A stretch of DNA of 64,000 nucleotides from Kiloniellales bacterium (GTDB lineage Bacteria > Pseudomonadota > Alphaproteobacteria > Kiloniellales > JAKSDN01), in assembly GCA_028280455.1 (NCBI GenBank), contig JANQLT010000057.1, forward strand, positions 1 through 64,000, written 5' to 3'. Below the pieces are notes generated by a model. It did not search any database, had not been told where the DNA came from, and saw nothing but the letters and a program-made list of their open reading frames with translations. Positions within the stretch are counted from its first letter, which is position 1; each line of letters starts with the position of its first letter. Positions 17,019-26,197 of the stretch are shown here, piece by piece. The position numbers and the translations under genes were made by a program.

Positions 17019-18185
17019 CTACCTCGATAACAGCGTTTCGGCCAGACGTACCCAGTAACTACTACCAAAAACCAAAGCCTCATCGTCGAAGTCATATCGC
17101 GGATTGTGCAGATAGCAACCGTCTTTTCCTTCGCCATTGCCGACGTAGATGTACGCGCCTGGCTTCCCCATCAACATGAATGCGAAATCCTCCGCGCCCA
17201 TGGCCGGCACGATATCGCGATCCACCTTGTCCGGGCCAACGACCTGTTCAGCCACTCTTGCGGCCAGCTCTGTTTCTTCTGGATGATTGATGGTCGCCGG
17301 ATATCGTCGCTCATAGAAGAACTCCGCGGTTGCACCCAATGACCTTGCGGTCAACTTGGTCGTTGTCTTCATCGCAGATTCCAGCAGGTCCTGTACCTCC
17401 GGCTTGTAGGCCCGGACAGTGCCGCGCAGAGCAACTTCCTTCGGCAGCACGTTCCAAGTGTCACCGCCGTGCACCTGAGTCAGGCTTATCACGGCCGAGT
17501 CCACCGGGTGAATGTTCAAGCGCACAAGAGCCTGCAGAGCGGTGATGATATGGCCCGCGACGACGATGGTATCGGTACCGGTGAAGGGTAGGCCGGCATG
17601 CGTGCCTGTCCCTTCCACGATGATCTCGAAAACATCGAAAGATGCCAGAATTGGCCCCGGACGCAGCGCGAACTCGCCGATTTTCACGCCGGGCTTGTTG
17701 TGCATGCCATAGACGGCGTCGACCGGGAAGTGGTCGAACAAGCCATCTTCCATCATCGCCCTGCCGCCACCCTCGTTCTCCTCGGCAGGTTGAAAAATGA
17801 AATCGATGGTCCCATCAAAATCACAGGTTGCCGCCAAGTACTTGGCGGCACCCAATAGCATGACGGTGTGGCCGTCGTGGCCACAGGCATGCATCTTGCC
17901 GTCGATCTTCGAGCGATAGGGGAGATCGTTTAGCTCGTGAATGTGAAGGGCATCCATATCAGCGCGCAAACCGATACGGCGGGCGCTCGAGCCGCTGCGC
18001 AGGGTACCGACGACACCCGTCTTGCCGAGGCCGCGGTGCACCTCGATGCCAAACTCCTGGAGCTTCTCCGCGACAAAGGCGGAGGTACGAACCTCCTCGA
18101 ACGCCGTCTCCGGGTGCGCATGCAAGTCGTGACGCCAAACCTTCAACTCCTCATGCATCGCCACAATGCCGTCAACCACGGCCAT
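17019..18185 (-). CDS. M20D-family amidohydrolase (aminoacylase/hippurate hydrolase type)
   Basis: 388 residues, normal for the family. The metal-binding residues are all present: C and H in HACGHDGHT, glutamates in PAEENEGG, H in GMHN, and the C-terminal H in LHNPRYDFDD. Such enzymes cut N-acyl amino acids or indole-3-acetyl conjugates to free amino acid and carboxylate. It has a good ribosome binding site (AAAGGAGGAG) upstream of its ATG. It is divergent from the acyl-CoA synthetase gene, and the shared 151-base space holds the second copy of the probable GntR operator. The acid released could be the substrate of the synthetase. Confidence 0.9.
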   Translation of the reverse strand: MAVVDGIVAMHEELKVWRHDLHAHPETAFEEVRTSAFVAEKLQEFGIEVHRGLGKTGVVGTLRSGSSARRIGLRADMDALHIHELNDLPYRSKIDGKMHACGHDGHTVMLLGAAKYLAATCDFDGTIDFIFQPAEENEGGGRAMMEDGLFDHFPVDAVYGMHNKPGVKIGEFALRPGPILASFDVFEIIVEGTGTHAGLPFTGTDTIVVAGHIITALQALVRLNIHPVDSAVISLTQVHGGDTWNVLPKEVALRGTVRAYKPEVQDLLESAMKTTTKLTARSLGATAEFFYERRYPATINHPEETELAARVAEQVVGPDKVDRDIVPAMGAEDFAFMLMGKPGAYIYVGNGEGKDGCYLHNPRYDFDDEALVFGSSYWVRLAETLLSR

Positions 18186-18225
18186 CGGCCGCTCCTCCTT
18201 TCGAATCCCGCAACAATCGGCTCCG

Positions 18226-18251
18226 CTGATATGTTAATTGAAATGTCAATT
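18226..18251. promoter_or_regulatory. Probable operator, copy 2, in divergent promoter
   Basis: CTGATATGTTAAT (minus strand ATTAACATATCAG) overlaps the perfect inverted repeat AATTGA-AATG-TCAATT. It is followed by a second inverted repeat, GTCATTT...AAATGAC. The region lies between the divergent M20 amidohydrolase and acyl-CoA synthetase genes. Twelve of thirteen bases of ATTAACATRTCAG match the element at 14700, which suggests one regulator, most simply the GntR protein encoded between the two sites. Confidence 0.5.
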
Positions 18252-18336
18252 ACTGTCATTTAGAATGTCAAAATGACGAAAGGAACCGTGACGCGGCTCA
18301 CGAGGGCCGGTCGGGACGGTTCCCCGGAGGCATTTG

Positions 18337-19854
18337 ATGGCACGCAGCCCCCTGAACGCTGGCGACTTGTTCGACAAGCACCGCACGAGCGAGGGCACTG
18401 CGTTGACCGACACCTCCGGATCAGGCGCGCCGCGTCGGCAGACCTACAGGGAGCTTGATGACGCTTGCAACGCCGTGGCCCGGGGACTGCGGCGCGCCGG
18501 TCTCGCCGCCGGCGATCGGGTCGCCATTCTCTCCCTGAACCGCCGCGAGTTCGTCGAGACCTTCTTCGGTGCGATGCGGGCCGGATGCGTGCCGGTGCCG
18601 ATCAACATCCGCCTGCCCGATCAAGGAATCGGTGAGATCCTCGCCGATGCCGAGGTCAAGCTGGCCTTTGCCGACGAAGCCAGCGCCACCAGCGTGACAG
18701 GTCAGGCTCCCGTCGTCGGCTTCGACGATCACAGCGACAGCGGCTATGCCCGATTCCAGGACCCGGGCCCGTTCGAGTCCCTGCGGCCGGGGGAAGAATC
18801 GCTTGCCTTGCTGCCATACACCTCGGGCTCGACCGGATCGCCGAAGGGAGTCATGCTCTCCCACCGGGGTGTCATCTGGAACAATCGGACGGTCGCCAGG
18901 GCGCGCGGATTGAGCCCGCAGGACCGAAGCCTGATCGCCGCACCGCTGTTTCACAAGAACGGGCTGAATACGCTCAAGCAGACGCTGACCGCCGGCGGCG
19001 AGGCGGTCCTGATGGAGCGCTTCGACGCCGAGAGCTACCTCCGGGTGCTGATGGATCACCGTTGCACGCTGCTCGGCGGCGTGCCGACCATGTTCGTTCG
19101 CATCCTTCGAGAGATCGCCGACCTGGACGACCCTTGTCTGTCCTTCGTCAAGCGTATCGGCTTCGGCTCGGCGCCGGCATCCGACTCCTTGATCGACGAC
19201 CTGAGAAGGCCTTTCCCGGCGGCGATCATCGAGAACAACTATGGCATCACCGAAGGCGGGCCGGTGATCTTCGGCCCGCACCCGAAGGACCTGCCCCGAC
19301 CGGACAACTCCGTCGGCTACCCCCTGCCCGACGTGGAAGTGCGCCTGGGCCGCGGGGAGCCGACCGAAGAAGGCCTGCTTCATGTCCGCAATCCCGGGGT
19401 CATGCTGGGCTATCACGGGAATCCGGAAGCGACGGCGAAGCGGCTGGCGCACGGCTGGCTCGACACCGGAGACATCTTTCGCCGCGACGAACAGGGCTTC
19501 TATTTCTTTGTCGGCCGCAACGACGACATGTTCGTCTGCGGCGGCGAGAACCTCTACCCCGGCGAGGTCGCGACGGTGCTGGAGAAGCATCCCGCCGTGC
19601 TTCAGGCAGCGGTCGTGCCCCTCGCGGACGAAGACAAGGGGAGCATTCCCTGTGCCTTCGTGGTGAAACGCCCCGGGGTCGCCGTGGACGCCGATGACAT
19701 CAAGAATTTCGCTTTGAGCAACGGTCCGGCCTATGCGCATCCCCGGACCGTCGTCTTCGTCGACAACATGCCACTGACCGGAAACGCCAAGATCGATTTG
19801 GCCGCCTTGAAGGCACGGCTCCCGGAATCGGCCTCTCTGGGTGTGCGGAAATGA
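18337..19854 (+). CDS. AMP-dependent acyl-CoA synthetase/ligase
   Basis: 505 residues of the ANL superfamily. The phosphate-binding loop is LPYTSGSTGSPKGVMLSH, the AMP motif NNYGITEGG, the hinge WLDTGDIFRRDEQG followed by FVGRNDDMFVCGGEN, and the C-terminal catalytic lysine lies in TGNAKIDLAAL. It activates a carboxylic acid to its CoA thioester; the substrate is not readable. ATG 18337 with GGAGG seven bases before it is preferred to the TTG one codon earlier. It heads a five-gene operon with a VOC protein and an ABC importer, and starts divergently from the M20 amidohydrolase. Confidence 0.9.
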   Translation: MARSPLNAGDLFDKHRTSEGTALTDTSGSGAPRRQTYRELDDACNAVARGLRRAGLAAGDRVAILSLNRREFVETFFGAMRAGCVPVPINIRLPDQGIGEILADAEVKLAFADEASATSVTGQAPVVGFDDHSDSGYARFQDPGPFESLRPGEESLALLPYTSGSTGSPKGVMLSHRGVIWNNRTVARARGLSPQDRSLIAAPLFHKNGLNTLKQTLTAGGEAVLMERFDAESYLRVLMDHRCTLLGGVPTMFVRILREIADLDDPCLSFVKRIGFGSAPASDSLIDDLRRPFPAAIIENNYGITEGGPVIFGPHPKDLPRPDNSVGYPLPDVEVRLGRGEPTEEGLLHVRNPGVMLGYHGNPEATAKRLAHGWLDTGDIFRRDEQGFYFFVGRNDDMFVCGGENLYPGEVATVLEKHPAVLQAAVVPLADEDKGSIPCAFVVKRPGVAVDADDIKNFALSNGPAYAHPRTVVFVDNMPLTGNAKIDLAALKARLPESASLGVRK

Positions 19855-20762
19855 GCGCCATGGCCGACCATGCTAGCACTACAGCCAGGCGCGACCTCGC
19901 CAACGTGCTGGATCACGTCGCCGTCGTCTCCTCTCGCCCGGCAGCGCTTTTCGACTGCTACGAGCGGATGGGTTTCACGCTCAGCCCTGAGACACGCCAC
20001 GCCGGCTCGGTTCGACCGGGCGGCCCGACGGAGCCGCTGGGCACGGGCAACCGCTGCGCCATGTTCGCCGAAGGCGGCTATCTGGAGCTGCTGGCGGTGT
20101 TCGATCCGACCTTGCACTGCCGTGGCTTTCCCGAGCGGCTCGAGCGCTACGAGGGGCTTCACATTCTCGCCTTCGAATGCGCCGACGCCGTCCTCGCCGC
20201 CGCGGCGCTACGGACCGGCGGGATCGCGGTGCAGGGAATCGGCCACCTCGAGCGCAACGTCGACACGCCGGACGGCCTGCGTTCCGCGCGGTTCAGCCTG
20301 GTCCGTATCGACCCCGGACTGACGCCGGAATGTCACTTCAATATCCTCCAGCACTGGACACCCGAAGTCCTCTGGCAAGCGGAGCTGGTCGAGCATGGCA
20401 ATGGCGCCCGGCGATTACTCTCTGCCACCGTCTGCGTCGAAGCGCCCGCCGCCGCCGCGGCACGTTTCGAGCACCTTCTCGACGCCAGGATCGAGCGCCT
20501 CGGAGACACCTATCGCCTTTCCCTGCGCCGCGGTCATATCGACTTCGTGAGGCCGGAAAGACTGTCCGCCGCCGGATACCAGGGTACGCCGCCCGGCCTT
20601 CCCTTTATCTCGTCATTCTCCGTCTTGGCGCCTGACTTGTCTCGGGTCGAGGCTCTCCTTGAGGCCAACGGCCTCCCCTACGACAAACAGGGCGACGCGA
20701 TCACGGTCCCGCCGCAGGCGGCGATGGGCGCAGCCGTCTCGTTCGAGGGAAGGGTCGAATGA
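19851..20762 (+). CDS. VOC-superfamily (glyoxalase-like) protein
   Basis: 303 residues. The N-terminal half resembles the glyoxalase-like domain: LDHVAVVSSRPAALFDCYER starts the first beta-alpha-beta module, GGYLELLAVFDP supplies a metal-ligand-type glutamate, and a second module follows (VCVEAPAAAAARFEHLLDAR). It might be an isomerase, lyase or dioxygenase. It overlaps the acyl-CoA synthetase gene by four bases (ATGA), so the two proteins probably act in one pathway. The specific reaction is unknown. Confidence 0.65.
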   Translation: MSAMADHASTTARRDLANVLDHVAVVSSRPAALFDCYERMGFTLSPETRHAGSVRPGGPTEPLGTGNRCAMFAEGGYLELLAVFDPTLHCRGFPERLERYEGLHILAFECADAVLAAAALRTGGIAVQGIGHLERNVDTPDGLRSARFSLVRIDPGLTPECHFNILQHWTPEVLWQAELVEHGNGARRLLSATVCVEAPAAAAARFEHLLDARIERLGDTYRLSLRRGHIDFVRPERLSAAGYQGTPPGLPFISSFSVLAPDLSRVEALLEANGLPYDKQGDAITVPPQAAMGAAVSFEGRVE

Positions 20763-20874
20763 CCGTCACACCGCGACAGGCCCGGCAGGCGAGCGCAGTG
20801 CCTCGGCTCGACCACCGGCATGGCGAGGGCCACGCTCCGACTAACGACAACCGATTCTAAAGGGGGTTCGAACA

Positions 20875-21990
20875 ATGACAGGATCAAACAGAAGCCGTGC
20901 TTCAGGAACCATGTTACGGCTCGTCGCCGCGGTGCTTCTGGGCGCCGGGCTGTTCGGCGCAACGGCCCCGGCCATCGCCGGCGAGAAGATCATCTGGGGC
21001 TCGCCCAATCCGCGCGGCCTCAACGTCGGCTGGTCGCCCTACTTTCTCGCCCTGGAGCGCGGCTTCTTCAAGGCCGAGGGCATCGACGAGGTCGAGGTCA
21101 TCACCTTCAACGGCACCGCGACTCTCCTGCCCCAAGTGGTCAACAAATCGGTGACCATCGGCTCCCCGAACGCCGACATCCCGATCATCTCGCAACAGCC
21201 GGGGCGGGATTCCATGCCGGTGACGTTCTTCTACAACTTCATGCGCGCATCGGTCTGGGAGATCGCGGTGCCGGAGGCTAGCCCGATCAAGGCGCTCGGC
21301 GATCTGAAAGGCAAGAACATCGGTGTCGGCGCGCTGACCTGGGCGAACGTTCCGACCACCAAGGCCATGCTGAAGGAAGTCGGCCTGGTCGATGGCGAGG
21401 ACTTCACCCTGGTGGCCGTCGGCGCCGGCGGCCCGGCCTTTCAGGCCTTCAACAAGGGAGAGATCGACGCGCTCAATCTCTACGACACGGCGCATGCCGG
21501 CCTCGAGCGCTCCGGCACAAAGATCCGGCGCCTGGCCCTGCCCGAGAAGTACTCCAATCTCTTCAGCACCGGCTTCATCACCCATCGCAGCTTCATCGAG
21601 GAGAAGGCCGACGTGCTGGCGGGTTTCGGCCGCGCCTTGGCGAAGGGCACCGTCGCCTGCTACGCCAATCCCGAAGCCTGCGTCGAGGCCTACTACAAGG
21701 CCAATCCCTCGAAGAAGCCGAAACCCGGAGAGGAAGCCGAGAAGATCGCCAAGGATGTCGCCATCCTGAAGACGCGCGGCATGAGCTATCTGAGCTTCCC
21801 GGCCGGCAGCGACCCGCAGTACGGCAGCTACCCGGAGAACGCCTTCTCCGACTACGTCGACGTGCTGCACGCGCAGGGCGGCGTGACGACCCGCGATATC
21901 GACGTCGAACAGCTCTTCACCAACGCCTTCGTCGAGAGGTTCAACGACTTCGACAAGGGCGCTTTGGTAGAGGAAGCCAAAAGCTGGTAG
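20875..21990 (+). CDS. ABC transporter substrate-binding protein, SsuA/TauA/NMT1 type
   Basis: 371 residues with an N-terminal signal peptide (LRLVAAVLLGAGLFGATAPAIAGE). The mature part has the NMT1/SsuA plan: NVGWSPYFLALERGFFKAEG, then LPQVVNKSVTIGSPNADIPI and the hinge LKGKNIGVGALTWANVPT. These proteins bind sulfonates, nitrate-like ions, thiamine precursors or aromatic acids; the ligand here is unknown. A strong ribosome binding site (AAAGGGGG) precedes the start. A strong hairpin separates it from the ATPase gene, which would allow more of this protein than of the membrane parts. Confidence 0.85.
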   Translation: MTGSNRSRASGTMLRLVAAVLLGAGLFGATAPAIAGEKIIWGSPNPRGLNVGWSPYFLALERGFFKAEGIDEVEVITFNGTATLLPQVVNKSVTIGSPNADIPIISQQPGRDSMPVTFFYNFMRASVWEIAVPEASPIKALGDLKGKNIGVGALTWANVPTTKAMLKEVGLVDGEDFTLVAVGAGGPAFQAFNKGEIDALNLYDTAHAGLERSGTKIRRLALPEKYSNLFSTGFITHRSFIEEKADVLAGFGRALAKGTVACYANPEACVEAYYKANPSKKPKPGEEAEKIAKDVAILKTRGMSYLSFPAGSDPQYGSYPENAFSDYVDVLHAQGGVTTRDIDVEQLFTNAFVERFNDFDKGALVEEAKSW

Positions 21991-22005
21991 CAATAGGTCC
22001 GGCAG

Positions 22006-22034
22006 GCGCGCCCGAGCTCGTCGCTCGGGCGCGC
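22006..22034. other. Strong intercistronic stem-loop after substrate-binding protein gene
   Basis: GCGCGCCCGAGC-TCGTC-GCTCGGGCGCGC is a perfect 12-pair stem with a five-base loop, 15 bases after the stop of the substrate-binding protein and 15 bases before the ATPase start. There is no T-run. It probably works as a partial terminator or as a 3'-end stabiliser, giving excess binding protein. Similar hairpins follow the binding-protein genes at 30027 and 57258. Confidence 0.7.
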
Positions 22035-22049
22035 TGATCTATTCGCGGA

Positions 22050-22838
22050 ATGCAAGGCATGCAAGCCAATGGACCTCTCCTCCACGCCTCAGAGGTGACT
22101 CTCGTCTATCAAGGAAAGCGCGGCGACATAACGGCCCTGGAGGACCTGAGCTTGGAGGTCCAGGATGGCGAGTTCGTCTCGGTTCTCGGGCCCTCAGGCT
22201 GCGGCAAGTCCACCTTTCTGAAGATCGCCGCGGGCCTCGTGCCACCGAGCAAGGGCCGCGTCGAGTTGGCCGGGAAGGTCATCGAGAAGCCAAGCCCGGA
22301 GGTCGGGGTGGTCTTCCAGAAGGCCAACCTCTTGCCTTGGAAGACGGTCCTCGAGAACGTCCTCGTCGCCGCCCGCTCTCTCGGTCTCGACATGGCGGCG
22401 GCGCGCAAGACCGCGGACGAGTATCTCGCCTTGGTCGGACTGGAGACCTTCGCCGCGAACTACCCCAACGAGCTCTCCGGCGGGATGCAGCAACGCGTCG
22501 GCCTCGTGCGCGGCCTGGTCCACGATCCCAGCGTCCTGCTCATGGACGAGCCCTTCGCGGCACTCGATGCGATGACCCGCGAGCAGATGACCCTGGAACT
22601 GCAGAAGCTCTGGATGACGACGGAGAAGTCCGTGCTGTTCATCACCCATTCGATCCCCGAGGCCGTGTTCCTGTCGGATCGCATCGTCGTCCTGTCGGAG
22701 CGCCCCGGTTCGGTGGTCATGGACCTGCCCGTCACGCTACCGCGGCCGCGCAGCTTCGAGACCTTGTCGGAAAAGGCCTTCAACGACATCTGCAATCGGC
22801 TTCGGGCCCATTTCTCCAGCTTCATGGCCGGCGGATAG
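22050..22838 (+). CDS. ABC transporter ATP-binding protein (SsuB/TauB type)
   Basis: 262 residues with all ABC motifs: Walker A GPSGCGKSTF, Q-loop VFQKANLLPW, signature LSGGMQQRVGL, Walker B VLLMDEPFAALD and the H-loop FITHSIPEAVFL. The VFQ..NLLPWKTVLENV segment is typical of the SsuB/TauB group. It serves the binding protein upstream and the permease downstream. Two ATG codons lie close together (22050 and 22059); the first is used here. Confidence 0.9.
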   Translation: MQGMQANGPLLHASEVTLVYQGKRGDITALEDLSLEVQDGEFVSVLGPSGCGKSTFLKIAAGLVPPSKGRVELAGKVIEKPSPEVGVVFQKANLLPWKTVLENVLVAARSLGLDMAAARKTADEYLALVGLETFAANYPNELSGGMQQRVGLVRGLVHDPSVLLMDEPFAALDAMTREQMTLELQKLWMTTEKSVLFITHSIPEAVFLSDRIVVLSERPGSVVMDLPVTLPRPRSFETLSEKAFNDICNRLRAHFSSFMAGG

Positions 22839-22885
22839 CCGTCGAGGACTGACAAGAGCCCGGTTTTCATCGAGGACGAAGCGTC

Positions 22886-23674
22886 ATGCGTCACCGTCTA
22901 GAGTTGATCGTCTATCCGCTGATCACCCTCGTCGCTCTGATCGTCCTTTGGAAAGTCTATCTCCACGAGTTCGACATTCCCGACTACATTCTTCCCGAGC
23001 CCATGGCGGTCTTGAAGACGCTGATCTTCGCCTACAGCGACGGCTACATCTGGCCACACCTTGCCTTCACCTTGCGCTCCACCGTCATCGGCTATGCGAT
23101 GGGCTGCGGGGTCGGCTTCACGCTCGGCATCTTGATCGCCGAGTTCAGGACCATAGAGAAGTTCCTCTATCCCTATGTCGTCCTGCTCCAGTCGATGCCG
23201 AAGATCGCCCTCGCGCCGTTGCTGATCGTGTGGTTCGGTTTCGGGATCGAATCCAAGATCGCCATGGTCGTGCTGATCTGCTTCTTCCCGGTCTTCGTGA
23301 ACACGATGGTCGGCATCCGCCAAGCCGATCCCGAGCTGGTCGACGTCATGCGGGTTTGCCTGGCCTCGCGCATGCGCATCCTCTTTCATGTCAAGCTGCC
23401 GAGCGCCGCCGGCACGATCTTCGCCGGCTTGCAGATCTCCGTCGTTCTCGGGCTCATCGGCGCCATCGTCGCCGAGTTCGTCGCCGCGAGTAAGGGCCTC
23501 GGCACCGTCTTGCAGACGGCACAGAACGATCTCGATATGGCTCTGATGCTTGCCGTGGTCTTTTCGCTGGCCGTCATGGGCCTGATCGGGAACCTGGCCG
23601 TGAGATACCTTCACCGCAAGATCGTGTTCTGGGAAGGCCAGCAGTCGCAGACCCATACGGCCGAGATCTCCTGA
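22886..23674 (+). CDS. ABC transporter permease (SsuC/TauC type)
   Basis: 262 residues with about six membrane segments. The EAA-type loop that contacts the ATPase is RQADPELVDVMRVCLASRMR followed by KLPSAAGTIFAGLQIS. The gap to the ATPase gene is 47 bases and the gene is the last of the operon starting with the acyl-CoA synthetase. A small palindrome (GCCGA-TAG-TCGGC) directly after the stop faces the convergent GntR gene. The imported compound is probably the carboxylate activated by the synthetase, by location only. Confidence 0.9.
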   Translation: MRHRLELIVYPLITLVALIVLWKVYLHEFDIPDYILPEPMAVLKTLIFAYSDGYIWPHLAFTLRSTVIGYAMGCGVGFTLGILIAEFRTIEKFLYPYVVLLQSMPKIALAPLLIVWFGFGIESKIAMVVLICFFPVFVNTMVGIRQADPELVDVMRVCLASRMRILFHVKLPSAAGTIFAGLQISVVLGLIGAIVAEFVAASKGLGTVLQTAQNDLDMALMLAVVFSLAVMGLIGNLAVRYLHRKIVFWEGQQSQTHTAEIS

Positions 23675-23698
23675 GCCGATAGTCGGCATCCGCCGCGA

Positions 23699-24409
23699 TC
23701 AGCTGGACGCACGATCCATGTAGATGCGCGCATAGCCCTCGCGAATCGCCGCGGTGATCTGCTCCAGCCGGGCGTCGATATGGCCTTGAAGGATCTCTCG
23801 GGCCTTCGCCGCGTCGCGCGAGGACAGAGCCTCGAGCAGCTCGAGGTGCTCGCTTTGGGTATGAGCGCGACGGCCTTTCTCCATGTCGATCCAACGAACG
23901 AAGCGGATGCGCGCGTTCGTCGTCCGCAATGCATGCAGCATTTCCTGGTTGCCGGATAGCGCCGCGATCTGCTCGTGGAAGCGCTCGTCGAGTGCAACGA
24001 GGTCACTCACCTCGCGCTCCAGATCCTGGCGGGCGCTCTCTTCGAGGAACGCGCGAATGGCCTCGAGCTGAGGCTCGGTGGCACGGAGCACGGCCAGCTC
24101 CGCCAGGCCGATCTCCAGCTTCTGCCGCATCTCGTAGAGGTCGAAGATCTCCTTGACGTCGAGCCTTCGCCGGAAGAAGCCCTTGCCGGGGACGAAGCTC
24201 AGAAAGCCCTCCGACGTCAGGCGATTGAGCGCTTCGCGAAGCGGTGTCCGGCTGACCTCCAGGCGCCTCGCCAGCGCCACCTCGTTGACCCGGTCGCCGG
24301 GCAGCAGCTCGAAGCTGATGGCGAGATCCTTCAGGCGGCCATAGACGCGCTCCACGTGACTCGTGGCGCCCTCACCCGCCTTGCGCTCGACCTTGGAGCC
24401 TCCGCTCAC
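23699..24409 (-). CDS. GntR-family regulator with FCD domain (FadR subfamily)
   Basis: 236 residues: winged-helix domain (VNEVALARRLEVSRTPLREA) and an FCD domain with the metal-binding pattern intact in DERFHEQIA, SEHLELL and LQGHIDARL. It ends 24 bases from the convergent permease gene and lies 68 bases downstream of the TPP-enzyme gene, on the same strand. The TPP-enzyme promoter carries TTGTATACAG, which fits the GT(A/C)(G/T)AC-type core preferred by FadR-like regulators. Control of the TPP enzyme and itself is the simplest reading. Confidence 0.85.
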   Translation of the reverse strand: MSGGSKVERKAGEGATSHVERVYGRLKDLAISFELLPGDRVNEVALARRLEVSRTPLREALNRLTSEGFLSFVPGKGFFRRRLDVKEIFDLYEMRQKLEIGLAELAVLRATEPQLEAIRAFLEESARQDLEREVSDLVALDERFHEQIAALSGNQEMLHALRTTNARIRFVRWIDMEKGRRAHTQSEHLELLEALSSRDAAKAREILQGHIDARLEQITAAIREGYARIYMDRASS

Positions 24410-24477
24410 AGCGCTGATCCCTTCACAAGAGCGCCGGCCCGACGATGGATGACCGGACCCTCATGGGGCCGATCTCG

Positions 24478-26178
24478 TCATCCCATCCACTGGCTGACCG
24501 GCGCGGCAGCCTCCTCCAGCGGCTGGCAGATGATATCGACGAGGCTCGGGCCGTCGTGCGCCACGGCCTCGGCGATGGCGGTCTCGACCGCCGCGGGGTC
24601 CTCGATTCGCCAGGCCTTGACGCCATAGGCTTCCGCGACCGCGACATGGTCCGTGCGGTCGAAGTCGACCGAGAAGTAGCGCGCCTCGTAGGCCGCCTTC
24701 TGGCTGGCCTTGATCCAACCGAAGACCGCGTTCGATATCACGATCATGGTCAGCGGCACCCCGTAGCGGACGATGGTCTCCATCTCGCCCGCCGTGAAAG
24801 CGAAGCTGCCGTCGCCCATCACGGCCACGACCTTGGCCTCCGGGCGGCCGAACCAGGCGCCCGCCGCCGCGGCCATGGAGTAGCCCAGGGCGCCGTGGGC
24901 GCGGTTGGTGATGAAGTGGCGTCCGGGCCGCTCGAGCTCGTAGTAGGCAGACAGATAGGGGCAGGGCGTTCCCGGGTCGGCCACGACCACCGCATCCTCG
25001 GGCAGGACCCGGTTCAGTGCCTCGACCACGCGCTCGGGGCGGATCGGTCTCTCCTGCGAGTCGGCGATCTCGGCAAAGCGGGCACGCTTCTCGGCCTTGG
25101 CTTTGGCGACGAGGGCCGCGCCATCGCCCGCGCCGGCCGGCCTCGGCCGCCGCGCGATCTCGGCGCCGATGGCTTCGAGGGCCAGGCGGGCATCGCAGGG
25201 CAAGGCGACGTCCGTCGCGTAGTTGCAGGAGATGACCATCGGGTCGATGTCGATATGCACGATCGGCAGGCCCTGTTTCGGCGTCCGCCAGTGCTCCGTC
25301 GAGGTGGAGCCGGCACGGCAGCCGACGAAGACCACGAGGTCGGCGGCGGCGACCACCGCCTGGGTCTCGGGCGTGCCGCCGTTGGAGCCGACCACCCCGG
25401 CGCAGAGCGGGTGGCTTTCGGCCAGCGCCCCCTGCCCGCTGATCGTCGTGCAGACCGGCGCGTCCAGCGCGGTCGCCAAGCTGTCGAGCGCTGCCATGGC
25501 ACCGGAGATCACGATGCCGCCGCCACAGATGAAGACGGGACGGCGGGCCGCCGCGATCGCCGCCGCGGCTCGCGCCACCGCCTCGGCGTCCGGCCCCGGG
25601 CGCCATGCCGGCGTGCTGCCGTGCTCCTTTTGGGCCCAGATGTCCGGATCCTGCAGCGGCCTCGTCTGCACGTCATGGGGCAGGCCGATATGCGCCGTGC
25701 CCGGCTTGCCGACGGTCATGGCGCGAAAGGCCGTCCGCAGCGTCTGTGGAATCTCGGCGGCACTGTCGATCACCTTGTTCCACTTCGTGAGCGGCGCAAA
25801 GAGCCGCTGCTGATCGAGCTCGGTGAGCGGGTAGCGACCGCGCGCGGTGACCGGCACGTCCGTGGTGATGCCGAGGACCGGCACCGAGGATTCGTTGGAC
25901 TCGACCAGTCCGGGCAGCAGATAGGTGGCGCCCCCGCCGCTCGGCCCCTCGCAGACTCCGACCCGCCCCGTCACCCGCGCGTAGCCGTCGGCCATGTAGG
26001 CGGCGTTGCGCTCGTCGCGGGTAAGCACGTGGGTGATCCCATGGTCGAGCCGCGCGAGGGCGTCGTAGAGCGGCAGGCTCGTGTCGCCGCAGAGGCCGAA
26101 GACATGGGTGACGCCGTAGGCCTCGAGCATCCGGACCACCGCCTCGGCACCGGTCATGCGATTGTCGCCTGTTGCCAT
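24478..26178 (-). CDS. Thiamine-pyrophosphate-dependent enzyme, acetolactate-synthase-like
   Basis: 566 residues in the three-domain POX/ALS layout. The catalytic glutamate of the N-terminal PYR domain lies in VLTRDERNAAYMADGYAR, the central domain follows, and the C-terminal TPP-binding motif is MGDGSFAFTAGEM...ISNAVFGW. Such enzymes ligate or decarboxylate 2-oxo acids. No regulatory subunit gene is nearby, so biosynthetic acetolactate synthase is unlikely. It stands alone with a GntR gene downstream. Substrates such as glyoxylate, sulfopyruvate or oxalyl-CoA cannot be distinguished. Confidence 0.8.
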   Translation of the reverse strand: MATGDNRMTGAEAVVRMLEAYGVTHVFGLCGDTSLPLYDALARLDHGITHVLTRDERNAAYMADGYARVTGRVGVCEGPSGGGATYLLPGLVESNESSVPVLGITTDVPVTARGRYPLTELDQQRLFAPLTKWNKVIDSAAEIPQTLRTAFRAMTVGKPGTAHIGLPHDVQTRPLQDPDIWAQKEHGSTPAWRPGPDAEAVARAAAAIAAARRPVFICGGGIVISGAMAALDSLATALDAPVCTTISGQGALAESHPLCAGVVGSNGGTPETQAVVAAADLVVFVGCRAGSTSTEHWRTPKQGLPIVHIDIDPMVISCNYATDVALPCDARLALEAIGAEIARRPRPAGAGDGAALVAKAKAEKRARFAEIADSQERPIRPERVVEALNRVLPEDAVVVADPGTPCPYLSAYYELERPGRHFITNRAHGALGYSMAAAAGAWFGRPEAKVVAVMGDGSFAFTAGEMETIVRYGVPLTMIVISNAVFGWIKASQKAAYEARYFSVDFDRTDHVAVAEAYGVKAWRIEDPAAVETAIAEAVAHDGPSLVDIICQPLEEAAAPVSQWMG

Positions 26179-26188
26179 CGCGTTCCTG

Positions 26189-26197
26189 TTGTATACA
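26189..26197. promoter_or_regulatory. FadR-type GntR operator TTGTATACA
   Basis: TTGTATACA, containing the perfect palindrome TGTATACA, sits 11 bases upstream of the TPP-enzyme ATG. A second partial copy (TTTGTATTTG) follows at about 26200. The core GTATAC fits the consensus known for FadR-type GntR proteins, and such a gene lies just downstream of the TPP enzyme. Position over the start region suggests repression. Confidence 0.5.
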
